From JBCBEX01 sp038528235 (GTDB lineage Bacteria > Bacteroidota > Rhodothermia > Rhodothermales > Rubricoccaceae): DNA of 64,000 nucleotides. The position numbers were made by a program, and so were the translations under genes. This document shows positions 40,885 to 49,381 of this stretch, piece after piece. Location: assembly GCA_038528235.1 (NCBI GenBank), contig JBCBEX010000011.1, positions 1 through 64,000 on the forward strand, given 5' to 3'. Below the pieces are notes generated by a model. It searched no databases and was not told where the DNA came from. It saw nothing but the letters and a program-made list of their open reading frames with translations. The first letter of the stretch is position 1; every line of letters begins with the position of its first letter.

Positions 40885-41946
40885 CTAATCCCATCCGTTC
40901 TTTTGGAAGATGGAGCGGAACCAGCCGATGATGCCGCCTTCGTCCTGCTCCCGCCACCGCTCAAACGCCTCGAACTGCATCAGCCCGACGGGGCCACGGT
41001 GGATACCGCCGTCAACCCAGCCATCGTAGACGCGCACGGCAACTGTGTTGGTACCCTCGCGCAGCACATCGGCAGGAATGGTGTAGGCACGCAGGTCCTG
41101 CCACTCGTCGCCGCGTACTTCGCGCCGGTCGATGCGGCCGGTTCCTCCAACCCGCTGCCCGTTGACGAAGGCCTCGTCGAGATCGTCGACCAAGCCGAGC
41201 ACTAGGACGCGACTGTCGCCCTCCCAGTCTTTGAGCGTGAAGGAGGTGCGGTACCACGCAAAACCGTCGAGTTGCCAGTAGCCCTGCTGCTCCCAGCGAC
41301 CGGGTACCGTGATCGTGTTCCAGTTACGGTCGTCGAAGCCGGGCGCTGACCAGCGCCGGTCGTCGCCGGGTTGGAATTGCCAGGCGCCAGCAAGATCCAC
41401 CTCCATCTCTGGCGCGTTGCGCGCCGCGTAGATACCGACCCTTCCTTCGACAATGCCGCCGCCGAGTTCGTCGTCGTAGACGCGGACCGTCAGGACGTTG
41501 TCGCCGCGGGTGCGGAGGTATTCACTGGGGACGCGGTAGATGCGGAGGGAGTGGTACCCCGTCTCATAGGCGGGTCCGAGCCGTCCGGTCGAGCCGACGA
41601 AGTGGCCGTTGATCCATACCTCGTCCACGTCGTCAACACGACCTAGGTGGAGGAAGAGCGTCCGGGCAGCGTCGGCGGGACGCACCCGGAACGTGGTGCG
41701 GTACCACGCGAAGCCATCGTAGCCCCAGAAGCCTTCGTCTTCCCAAGCAGCGGGGACAAAGATCGACTCCCAAGCGCCGTCGTCCGCAGCGGTCGCCCAG
41801 GACAGGTTGTCGCCGAGGCGGAACTGCCACGTGCCGCGTAGATCGACGATGCGCTGCCAGTCGTTGTTGGGCTCGCCCTCGGCTTGCAGCGCGAAGCCGC
41901 AGACCGGAGGCACATAAAACAGCAGGAGGAATAGGACGACGCGCAT
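40885..41946 (-). CDS. Secreted protein with two tandem GH2-type sugar-binding domains
   Basis: A 353-residue exported protein (signal residues 1-17). Two jelly-roll domains of the glycoside hydrolase family 2 sugar-binding type follow one another (about 30-185 and 190-330). They share matching blocks: GTWQFRLGD and GAWQFQPGD, VPAAWEDEGFWGYDGFAWYRTT and VPGRWEQQGYWQLDGFAWYRTS, VDDVDEVWINGHFVGSTGR and VDDLDEAFVNGQRVGGTGR. No catalytic TIM barrel is present. It probably binds carbohydrate outside the inner membrane. The two domains look like an internal duplication. Confidence 0.85.
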   Translation of the reverse strand: MRVVLFLLLFYVPPVCGFALQAEGEPNNDWQRIVDLRGTWQFRLGDNLSWATAADDGAWESIFVPAAWEDEGFWGYDGFAWYRTTFRVRPADAARTLFLHLGRVDDVDEVWINGHFVGSTGRLGPAYETGYHSLRIYRVPSEYLRTRGDNVLTVRVYDDELGGGIVEGRVGIYAARNAPEMEVDLAGAWQFQPGDDRRWSAPGFDDRNWNTITVPGRWEQQGYWQLDGFAWYRTSFTLKDWEGDSRVLVLGLVDDLDEAFVNGQRVGGTGRIDRREVRGDEWQDLRAYTIPADVLREGTNTVAVRVYDGWVDGGIHRGPVGLMQFEAFERWREQDEGGIIGWFRSIFQKNGWD

Positions 41947-42050
41947 GACGAGGGCGTGGTGTGACGAACGCTCCCAAGAAACGAGCAGGGCGGGCGCTGG
42001 TTGTCACCCATCCTTCGCTGCCGTGTCAACGATTGTCACGACCGAAGCGG

Positions 42051-42749
42051 CTACCGAATGGGAAGCACAAAACCGACCAGAGGAGGCTGGCGGAACGCGG
42101 TCGGCTCCTCGCCGTCTCCCTCGAACAGGGAATCGATGAGGTAGTGGGACGCGACTGCGATGCCGCTACCGAGGAGCGCCCCCACGACGATGTCCGACGG
42201 GTAATGCACGCCGTGCCACACCCGGCTCAGTGCCGTCGCCGAGGCCCAGAGATATGATGGCGCGACGACGTACCACGCCGGGTAGGACAAGCTCAGCGAG
42301 GTCGCGATGGTAAAGGCAAGGCTCGCGTGCCCCGATGGAAAACTGTAGCGGTCGATGACATCGGTGGGGCCAGCTCCGCGACGCTCTATGCCGTCTAGCA
42401 CGAAGAAGGGACGCGGGCGTTGGATCACGTTCTTGAGCAGCGTCACCGTGCCATAGGTGCCGAGCCACGAGGCCGAAAGCGCGGTCGGACCTTGCAAGTT
42501 TCCACCAGTGAGCAGGGCCCCTCCCCAGACGACCGGGGGAAGGCTCAGAAACATAGGCACGGAGGCGACGTGGACACCCTTCATCGCACCCGTAAAAATC
42601 GGGGCGTCTATGGCGTAGACGACATGAGTGAGGCGCGCATCAAGGGACGGGGGTGTGTCCGGCCTGTCAACTTCGGCATGCTGTGCCGCAACATCGGCAC
42701 ATACGACGCGCATCGAGAGCACAGTGATGAGGAGGAGGTGGTGGCGCAT
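42051..42749 (-). CDS. PAP2-family membrane phosphatase
   Basis: A 232-residue membrane protein of the type 2 phosphatidic acid phosphatase family. The three catalytic blocks are in order: KNVIQRPRP (K-x6-R-P), FPSGHAS (P-S-G-H) and SRVWHGVHYPSDI (S-R-x5-H-x3-D). The chosen start (MRHHLLLITVLS) gives a signal peptide or first helix, and about four to five hydrophobic helices follow. It could dephosphorylate lipid phosphates such as undecaprenyl pyrophosphate. The exact substrate is not visible. Confidence 0.9.
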   Translation of the reverse strand: MRHHLLLITVLSMRVVCADVAAQHAEVDRPDTPPSLDARLTHVVYAIDAPIFTGAMKGVHVASVPMFLSLPPVVWGGALLTGGNLQGPTALSASWLGTYGTVTLLKNVIQRPRPFFVLDGIERRGAGPTDVIDRYSFPSGHASLAFTIATSLSLSYPAWYVVAPSYLWASATALSRVWHGVHYPSDIVVGALLGSGIAVASHYLIDSLFEGDGEEPTAFRQPPLVGFVLPIR

Positions 42750-42850
42750 AGGTAGTAAATCATGGGACCGTCGTTGTGCCGAACTTCCACCACAATGCCA
42801 CAGGGACTCAACCCTGTTCCTACGCTTTTTTCTCGCCCGCCGCCCGTACC

Positions 42851-43555
42851 GTGCCCACCCGTTTCGTCTACTTCGACCTCGACGATACTCTCCTCGATCA
42901 CCATGCGGCACAGGATGCAGCGCTGGCAGCACTCCACGCAGACTTCGCTGCCCACTTTGACGGACACGATCTCACCGATGTGCAGTCCGTCTATGCATCG
43001 GCAAACCGTCGCCTGTGGCAGGCCTATGGCGAGGGCCGCATCACCCGCCACGACGTCCAACGCGAGCGCTTCGGTGCGCTCGTCGATGCGTTTGACCTGA
43101 CTGGCATCACAGCGCTCGCGCTCGGGGAACACTACATGGAGCGCTACGCGGAGGCATGGTGCTGGATGGACGGCGCGAAGGCGGCGTTTCTCGCCGTGGC
43201 CGATCGGTATCCAGTTGGCATCCTCACCAACGGGTTCGCGGAAGCCCAACACGCCAAGTTGGATCGCTTTCCCGTGCTCCGCGACCGTGCAGCCGCGATC
43301 GTGGTGAGCGAGGAAGTCGGGGTGATGAAGCCGCGGCCCGGCATCTTTGCGCACGCAACCGAGGCCACCGGCGTCTCCCCTGCCGAGGTACTCTACATCG
43401 GCGACTCGTGGCACTCCGACGTCGAGGGCGGAACTGCGTTCGGCTGGCACGTCGCTTGGTTTCGCGGCGATGTCCAACGCGCCGAAGGCCGCAGTGGGGT
43501 GACGGTACTATCCAACTGGTCCGACCTGGGTGCTCTCCTGGGGGAGTCACCCTAG
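42851..43555 (+). CDS. HAD-superfamily hydrolase (YjjG-like)
   Basis: A 234-residue cytoplasmic phosphatase. Motif I is FVYFDLDDTLLD with nucleophile Asp9 and Asp11. Motif II is GILTNG, motif III has the Lys of GVMKPRPGIF and motif IV is VLYIGDSWHSDVEGG. A helical cap lies between about 15 and 95. It resembles YjjG/N-acylneuraminate phosphatase-type enzymes. The start is taken as GTG at 42851, immediately before motif I; a longer frame from 42776 exists. It converges on the rhomboid gene with a nine-base overlap. Confidence 0.88.
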   Translation: MPTRFVYFDLDDTLLDHHAAQDAALAALHADFAAHFDGHDLTDVQSVYASANRRLWQAYGEGRITRHDVQRERFGALVDAFDLTGITALALGEHYMERYAEAWCWMDGAKAAFLAVADRYPVGILTNGFAEAQHAKLDRFPVLRDRAAAIVVSEEVGVMKPRPGIFAHATEATGVSPAEVLYIGDSWHSDVEGGTAFGWHVAWFRGDVQRAEGRSGVTVLSNWSDLGALLGESP

Positions 43556-44158
43556 CCGATCCAACACCTGCGCTACGAAGAACGACAGCGCAGCGGGGTA
43601 GAGCAGAATCGTCAGCGCCAACCCACCAATGGCACCGCCCAGGTGCGCTTCGTGGGCGATCCGCCCCCCACCCTGCCGCGAGGCCTGCACCGAAAACACC
43701 ACGTACAACACCGCGAAGAGGATGGCCGGCATCGGAATCGCGAGGAATATGTAGAGTAGCCCAAACGGGTCGAACAGACAGTACGAGAAGACCACACCGG
43801 AGATCGCGCCTGAGGCTCCCACGGCCGAATAGGTCGGATTCTTTCGGTGACGGGCCATCGTCAGCGCATTGGCAGCCACGTCAGAGCCGATGTAGAGCAG
43901 TGCGAACCGGGCGGGCCCCAGAATCCCCTCGACTACGGGTCCGAAAAAGAAGAGGGTGATCATGTTGAACGCGAGGTGGGCGATCCCGACGTGGAGGAAG
44001 CCCGCGGTGAAGAACCGATACCACTCCCGGTCCCGCAGCACCTGGGCTGGACGGAACGCCATCCGCCCCACGAGGCTCGGGTCGGCAGAGGACGTGTAGA
44101 CCCCGATCAGCACGTTGACGATGAGCAGGAAGAGCGTGACGGGCGCGTCTAGAAACAT
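43547..44158 (-). CDS. Rhomboid-family intramembrane serine protease
   Basis: A 203-residue membrane protein with about six hydrophobic helices. The rhomboid signature is complete: WYRFFTAGFLHVGIAHLAFN with the conserved N-terminal histidines, the catalytic Ser116 in GASGAIS, and the catalytic His172 in AHEAHLGGAIGG. It cleaves substrates within the membrane; the natural substrate is unknown. Its 3' end overlaps the convergent HAD gene. Confidence 0.93.
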   Translation of the reverse strand: MFLDAPVTLFLLIVNVLIGVYTSSADPSLVGRMAFRPAQVLRDREWYRFFTAGFLHVGIAHLAFNMITLFFFGPVVEGILGPARFALLYIGSDVAANALTMARHRKNPTYSAVGASGAISGVVFSYCLFDPFGLLYIFLAIPMPAILFAVLYVVFSVQASRQGGGRIAHEAHLGGAIGGLALTILLYPAALSFFVAQVLDRLG

Positions 44159-44295
44159 CGGCGGCCTGGTGGTGGGTAAGGATCGAGGCCGTTACACGCG
44201 ACCTGTCAGGTTCTGTTGCTCTCTCCTCCTGTCTCGCGCTCGGTGCGCCCTCCATGCGCTAGCTTCCGTCTCCACCTCAACCCATCGTCAGGTAC

Positions 44296-44682
44296 ATGCT
44301 TGTTCGCACCGGCCTCGTCGCCTTTGCCCTTTCCATGCTTCTGTTCACCTCCTCAGGGTGCGAGGACCGCGCAGAAACCGTTCGCCAGCAGTTGCTCGGC
44401 ACATGGAGCGTCGCGGGCGGCGACAGCTTCCGCTCGGCCACGGCGGGCCAACAGTACACCTTTGCCGCGGACGGCACCTTTACCATCCGGGAGCAGCGGC
44501 GGCTAGGCCCCGCAGGGACGCTGCGCGCAGCCTACGAGGTGGCACGCGATGGCGCCATCACGTTCCGCGATGCTGCCGCCGTACAGCAGTATCGTCCCTC
44601 TTTTGCAGGCGATACGCTTCGGCTCCGCACCGAAGACGCCACGGACACGCTCACTCTGGTGCGTCAGGGCCCGCGTCCCTGA
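44296..44682 (+). CDS. Small lipocalin-like lipoprotein
   Basis: A 128-residue lipoprotein. The signal ends in a lipobox (LLFTSSGC). The mature part has QQLLGTWSVAGGD, QQYTFAADGTFTIRE and DTLTLVR, the strand pattern of small lipocalin-like domains common in Bacteroidota. Ligand and role are unknown. It is divergent from the rhomboid gene. Confidence 0.75.
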   Translation: MLVRTGLVAFALSMLLFTSSGCEDRAETVRQQLLGTWSVAGGDSFRSATAGQQYTFAADGTFTIREQRRLGPAGTLRAAYEVARDGAITFRDAAAVQQYRPSFAGDTLRLRTEDATDTLTLVRQGPRP

Positions 44683-45045
44683 CCAGGGGTTTCCCGGTTG
44701 CCGTGTCCGAACAGTCCTACACGGAGTTCCGAGGTGCTATGACACGGTGGACGTTTTGGCTGTTATATATTCCCGTTGCAACAGAGATATGCCTTCCCAG
44801 GCCTGGCTTGCACCCAAGATTTCGCTGGCGCGACAGACATTGATAGCCAACAAGCGCAGCCCGACTCCATACCGTTCCGACCTGCACCTCTCCCCACGCT
44901 CATCCTCCCAATCACGCCTCCACTTCTAGCACGCCACATCCTGTTCCGCCTGTCCCCACCGCGCATTTGCACATCCCCAGCGCGCAGAGGAGCCGCCATT
45001 CGAACGGGCGGCTCCTCTTTCTTTGGGCGCTGCTTTGTATGAGCC
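44683..45045. other. Gene-free region ending in a strong terminator
   Basis: These 363 bases separate two convergent genes and hold no supported protein gene. An AT-rich patch GTTATATATTCCC (44761-44773) resembles a promoter core, and a strong terminator lies at 44986-45024. The DNA between is pyrimidine-rich on the plus strand. A small RNA is possible, but no known RNA family was recognised. Confidence 0.4.
44986..45024 (+). terminator. Strong rho-independent terminator
   Basis: A perfect 12-bp stem AGAGGAGCCGCC/GGCGGCTCCTCT with a 9-base loop is followed by TTCTTT. It lies 300 bases after the lipocalin-like gene and close to the stop of engB on the other strand. Confidence 0.85.
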
Positions 45046-45675
45046 TTACGGATGAGCGGCCCCGAGTAGCGTCGCAGCCCACTGCCACACGTCGTCCACT
45101 CCAGTTTTCTTTGCCGCGCTGGTTAGCACGATGGGGAGCGCGAGGTCACGGGCCTTCAGGGTTTTGCGCAGTTTAGCGACACGGCTCCGTTGGTGGTTCC
45201 CGGATAGCTTGTCGGCTTTCGTCAGCACTATCACGTTGGGGATCACCCCGCCGCGCATTACTTCGAACAACTCGACATCAAGCTTCTGTGGCTCATGACG
45301 GCTATCGACCAGGTGGAACACGACGCGGAGGGGGTCGCGCTCGGTGACAAAGCGCCCGATGAGCTGCTGCCAGGCTGCCCGTTGCGTCTTGGAAGTCTTG
45401 GCATAGCCAAAGCCCGGCAGATCAACTAAGTAGAATCCGCCATCTCCAACTCCAGGGGTCGCTACGCCCTCGTTAACGAGATAGTAGTTCAACTCCTGCG
45501 TCTTCCCCGGGGTGTTGGACGTGCGCGCAATCTGACGCCGCCCCACCAATGCGTTGAGCAGCGAGCTTTTCCCTACGTTGGAGCGGCCAACGAACGCAAT
45601 TTCCGGCCGGCCGTCGTCGGGCAGCTGATGCCATTTGGCCGCGCCCTTGACGAAGCGAATTGACTTGATGTCCAT
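45046..45675 (-). CDS. engB: Ribosome biogenesis GTPase EngB (YihA/YsxC)
   Basis: A 209-residue TRAFAC-class GTPase needed for assembly of the large ribosomal subunit. The P-loop is FVGRSNVGKSSLLNAL (residues 29-44). Switch I has RTSNTPGKTQELNYYLV, G3 is LVDLPGFGYAKTSK, G4 is VLTKADKL and G5 is LTSAAKKTG. The start MDIKSIRFVKGA fits the family. It lies 85 bases downstream of sucD on the same strand. Confidence 0.95.
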   Translation of the reverse strand: MDIKSIRFVKGAAKWHQLPDDGRPEIAFVGRSNVGKSSLLNALVGRRQIARTSNTPGKTQELNYYLVNEGVATPGVGDGGFYLVDLPGFGYAKTSKTQRAAWQQLIGRFVTERDPLRVVFHLVDSRHEPQKLDVELFEVMRGGVIPNVIVLTKADKLSGNHQRSRVAKLRKTLKARDLALPIVLTSAAKKTGVDDVWQWAATLLGAAHP

Positions 45676-45760
45676 AGGCAGAAGCGTGGGGGTAAGAACG
45701 TGCGAAGGTGCGGACGTACGCGACATCCACACCTTCGCAGTTTAGAGCGGGGGCACGAAG

Positions 45761-46639
45761 CTAGGCAACGCGTTCGAGGTGGGCCTTGACTGTCTCGCCC
45801 ATCGCGGCTGGGTTGAGAATGGTCGTGATACCGCACTCGTCCATCGCCTGGAGCTTGGCATCTGCCGTGCCCTCGCCCCCCGACACAATCGCGCCAGCGT
45901 GGCCCATGCGGCGGCCCGGAGGTGCCGTGCGGCCCGCGATAAAGCCAAAGACGGGCTTCGTCATGTTCTCTTTCACCCAGTAGGCGCACTCTTCTTCGGC
46001 GGAGCCGCCGATCTCGCCGATCATCACGACAGCCTCGGTGGCCTCGTCTTCTGCGAAGAGCTTCATGGCGTCGATGAACTGGGTGCCGATGATCGGGTCG
46101 CCGCCGATGCCAACGGCGGTGGTCTGCCCGAGGCCCTCGCGCGTAAGCTGGTCCACGCACTCGTAGGTAAGCGTACCTGAGCGCGAAATCACACCGATGG
46201 GTCCCTCCGAGAAAATCATCGTCGGCATGATGCCCACTTTGCACTCGCCGGGGGTAAGAACGCCGGGGCAGTTCGGCCCAAGGAGGCGCACGCCGCGCTC
46301 GGTGACGAACTCGTAGGCCATCGCCATGTCGCGCACGGGGATGCCTTCGGTGATGCACACCACGAGGTCCACGCCTGCGTCGGCGGATTCCATGATGGCG
46401 TCAGCGGCGAAAGGCGGCGGGACGAAGATCACGCTCACGTTGGCGCCCGCCTTCTCGACGGCCTCCGAGACGGTGTTGTAGACCGGCCGGTCCAGATGAG
46501 TCGCCCCCCCCTTGCCAGGGGTCACGCCCGCGACCACGTTCGTGCCGTAGCCCAGCATCTGCTCGGTGTGGAAGCTGCCCTCCTTGCCAGTGATGCCCTG
46601 AACGACGAGGCGGGTGTTCTTGTCTACGAGGATGCTCAT
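45761..46639 (-). CDS. sucD: Succinyl-CoA synthetase alpha subunit
   Basis: A 292-residue TCA-cycle enzyme subunit that forms succinate and nucleoside triphosphate from succinyl-CoA. The CoA-binding N-terminus is SILVDKNTRLVVQGITGKEG. The ligase motif LLGPNCPGVLTPGECKVGIM and the phosphohistidine His247 in RRMGHAGAIVSGG are clear. The start MSILVDKN is chosen over a start at 46831. The beta subunit gene sucC is not adjacent, so the two subunits are encoded apart. Confidence 0.96.
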   Translation of the reverse strand: MSILVDKNTRLVVQGITGKEGSFHTEQMLGYGTNVVAGVTPGKGGATHLDRPVYNTVSEAVEKAGANVSVIFVPPPFAADAIMESADAGVDLVVCITEGIPVRDMAMAYEFVTERGVRLLGPNCPGVLTPGECKVGIMPTMIFSEGPIGVISRSGTLTYECVDQLTREGLGQTTAVGIGGDPIIGTQFIDAMKLFAEDEATEAVVMIGEIGGSAEEECAYWVKENMTKPVFGFIAGRTAPPGRRMGHAGAIVSGGEGTADAKLQAMDECGITTILNPAAMGETVKAHLERVA

Positions 46640-46788
46640 GGGGAAAGGCCTGGCGCCTAGGATGGAGGATGATCGGGAGACGAAACGCGGCGGTAAACTA
46701 CCGCCCCCGCCGTATCTCTCCGGCCCGTTTGCGGAGGTTTCACAGCCTGGTCGTAGGTTCTCGTCCTCACTCACCAGCGCCCAGTCCT

Positions 46789-47853
46789 GTGTCTGAACCT
46801 GACGCTCTTCTTCGATTCGTTCGCGAGGCACTAGCCCTCGGCCGTGACCGCACTGAAATCGCCGCGACCTTGCGCGAAGCTGGGTGGCCCGAGGAGCAGG
46901 TACACACCGCCCTTCGGTCGTTCGCCGATGTGGACTACCCCGTCCCCGTTCCGCGGCCCAAACCCTACCTCTCGGCGAAGGAGGCGTTCTGGTACCTCGT
47001 CCTGTTCACGACGCTCTACCTCTGGGCGATCTTCTTTGGCGTGCTGCTCTTCGACCTGATCGACGTAGCCGTACCCGACGCCACGGACCCCGACTACACG
47101 CTACGCTACCGCGCCGACGGCATCCGGTGGGCCATCGCAGCCATCCTGGTTGCCTTTCCAACGTTCCTCTTCATGGCCCGCTTCATCGGGCGGTCGCTTG
47201 AGCGGGAACCAGAGAAGCGCACATCGAGGGTGCGCAAGTGGCTGACTTACCTGACGCTGTTTGTGACGGTCTGCATCCTTGTGGGCGACCTGATGTCGCT
47301 CTTGTATAACCTCCTGAGCGGCGACCTGACGCTTCGATTCCTGCTCAAGGTCGTTGTCGTGGGCGTGATCGCAGGCGGCATCTTAGTCTTCTACCTGCTC
47401 GACCTGCGCCGCGACGACGCCCCCCTCGAACAACAGCGTTCCGTCTGGTCCCGACGCATCGGCATGGGCATCAGCGGCGTCATTGCGGCTGGCATCGTTG
47501 CTGGCTTTTTCGTCATCGGCTCGCCGACTACGGCCCGAGGCGTGCAGCTCGACGACCAACGCATCGACGACCTTCGCTTCGTCGAGTCCTCGCTGGCAAC
47601 GTACTGGGCACGCGAACGAACTCTCCCTGCCGACTTGACCGAGGTGACTGCCATCGAATACCGCTCTGACGACGTGCTCTTCGATCCTGAGACTGGGGTT
47701 GCTTATGACTATGAGGTCCGCTCCGACTCGACCTATTCCCTCTGCGCGACGTTCGACGCACCGAGGCCCGAGCAACGCTACACGCCACCAAACACCGAAA
47801 TCGTTCCTGAGGGCACAGGGCGGCAGTGCTTCGACCTCGACGCCTCGAACTGA
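46789..47853 (+). CDS. DUF5671-domain membrane protein
   Basis: A protein of about 354 residues starting at a GTG. An N-terminal helical segment (ALLRFVREALALGRDRTEIAATL split by EAGWPEEQ) resembles small domains that precede DUF5671. The DUF5671 region has six hydrophobic helices (about 60-240), beginning LSAKEAFWYLVLFTTLYLWA. The C-terminal 110 residues are soluble and probably periplasmic (DLRFVESSLATYWARERTLP, then an FDAPRP segment). No function is assigned. It converges on gltD. Confidence 0.75.
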   Translation: MSEPDALLRFVREALALGRDRTEIAATLREAGWPEEQVHTALRSFADVDYPVPVPRPKPYLSAKEAFWYLVLFTTLYLWAIFFGVLLFDLIDVAVPDATDPDYTLRYRADGIRWAIAAILVAFPTFLFMARFIGRSLEREPEKRTSRVRKWLTYLTLFVTVCILVGDLMSLLYNLLSGDLTLRFLLKVVVVGVIAGGILVFYLLDLRRDDAPLEQQRSVWSRRIGMGISGVIAAGIVAGFFVIGSPTTARGVQLDDQRIDDLRFVESSLATYWARERTLPADLTEVTAIEYRSDDVLFDPETGVAYDYEVRSDSTYSLCATFDAPRPEQRYTPPNTEIVPEGTGRQCFDLDASN

Positions 47854-47861
47854 GGCAATCC

Positions 47862-49313
47862 TCACCCGACGAGATCGCCTTCGCCTTTGGTAGGCAGCGT
47901 CGACGCACCCATCAGGTAGGCGTCGATGGCCCGCGCCGCTTCGCGGCCCTCGGAGATCGCCCAGACGACGAGCGAAGCCCCACGGCGGTTGTCGCCTGCG
48001 GCAAAAACGCCGGGGTGGTCCGTCGCGAAGCGGTCGTCCGTAGCGATACGCCCGCGCTCGTCCAGTTCAACCGGCAGTTGCTCCACGAGCGGCTCTATCT
48101 CGGGGCCCGCATAGCCAATGGCGACCAGCACGAGGTCGGCCCGCCACTCGCGCTCCGTCCCTGGCACCGTCCGGCGACTCCGGCGTCCCTCCTGCTCGAT
48201 CACCTCCACGTCGAGCGTCGTAAGGCGGTTTACCCGCTCGTCGCCGTGCAACGCGTGCGTGGCGATGGCCCAGACGCGCTCGCAGCCTTCCTCGTGCGAA
48301 CTGCTCACCTCCAGCGTGTGCGCGATGAACGGCCACGGCTGGTCCGCCGGACGCTCCGTCGGTGGCGCTGGCCAGATGTGGAAGTTGGTGATCGACGCAG
48401 CGCCCTGCCGGTTGGCCACGCCGATGCAGTCCGACGCCGTGTCGCCGCCGCCAATGACGATGACGTGCTTGCCCTTCGCGCCAATCGTGGGCCGTTCGAT
48501 ACCAGCGACACGGCGCGTGTCTTGCCAGAGATACTCCCAGGCGTAGTGCACGCCGCCAAGGTCGTCGCCGGGGACGCCGAGCGGGCGAGGGCGTGTCGCT
48601 CCTGTCGCCAGGAGCACGGCGTCGTGCTGTGCGCGGAGATCCGCGAACGTCACGTCGCAGCCAACCTCAACGCCGCACTGGAACTGGATGCCCGCCGCTT
48701 CGAGCAAGGCGACACGGCGCTCGACGACGTGTTTTTCGAGCTTGAAGTCGGGAATACCGTAGCGAAGGAGCCCGCCGGGCTGTTCGTCGCGCTCGAAGAC
48801 CGTGACTCCGTGGCCAACACGCCGGAGTTGCTCCGCTGCCGCGAGCCCCGCAGGGCCGCTCCCGACGATAGCGACGTGCTTCCCTGTCTCCTGCGTGGGC
48901 GTGGCAGGCTGCACCCAGCCCGCCTGAAACGCGTGCTCGGCGATGGCCTGCTCGATATGCTCGATGGTGACAGGGTCCTCGATCAGGCCGAGCACGCACG
49001 CCGACTCACAGGGCGCGGGGCAAATGCGGCCGGTGAACTCCGGGAAGTTGTTGGTGGCGGCGAGCCGCTCGTAAGCTTCGCGCCAGCGACTGTCCATGAC
49101 GGCGTCGTTCCAGTCGGGGATGGCGTTGCCGAGGGGGCAGCCGCTCTGGCAGAACGGCACGCCGCAACCCATGCACCGGCGCGCCTGCTGCGTGACCTGC
49201 TGCTCCGCAAGCGGGATGTACACATCGCGATCGTCACGCACACGGGCGGCCACGTCGCGGCGTTGCGGTCCTCGCCGGGGGCGCTCGATAAAGTCGAGGT
49301 GGTCTTTCGTCAT
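47862..49313 (-). CDS. gltD: Glutamate synthase small (beta) subunit
   Basis: A 483-residue NADPH-dependent flavoprotein that feeds electrons to the large subunit. The N-terminal domain has the two 4Fe-4S cysteine clusters (RRCMGCGVPFCQSGCPLGNA and RICPAPCESACVLGL). The FAD site is HVAIVGSGPAGLAAAEQL and the NADPH site is HVIVIGGGDTASDCIGVA. The C-terminal GVFAAGDNRRGASLVVWAI closes the FAD site. It lies 68 bases after gltB on the same strand, forming a gltBD operon. Confidence 0.96.
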   Translation of the reverse strand: MTKDHLDFIERPRRGPQRRDVAARVRDDRDVYIPLAEQQVTQQARRCMGCGVPFCQSGCPLGNAIPDWNDAVMDSRWREAYERLAATNNFPEFTGRICPAPCESACVLGLIEDPVTIEHIEQAIAEHAFQAGWVQPATPTQETGKHVAIVGSGPAGLAAAEQLRRVGHGVTVFERDEQPGGLLRYGIPDFKLEKHVVERRVALLEAAGIQFQCGVEVGCDVTFADLRAQHDAVLLATGATRPRPLGVPGDDLGGVHYAWEYLWQDTRRVAGIERPTIGAKGKHVIVIGGGDTASDCIGVANRQGAASITNFHIWPAPPTERPADQPWPFIAHTLEVSSSHEEGCERVWAIATHALHGDERVNRLTTLDVEVIEQEGRRSRRTVPGTEREWRADLVLVAIGYAGPEIEPLVEQLPVELDERGRIATDDRFATDHPGVFAAGDNRRGASLVVWAISEGREAARAIDAYLMGASTLPTKGEGDLVG

Positions 49314-49381
49314 TGGTTGCTCTTCTTACGTCTCGGGTCACTTGTCCGCACTAGACAGCCAAGACGATGACCCAGTACTTC

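Noticed and set aside
44776..45042. Small plus-strand frame before engB as a peptide gene
   Set aside because: It runs through the terminator stem and has Pro-rich, non-conserved sequence.
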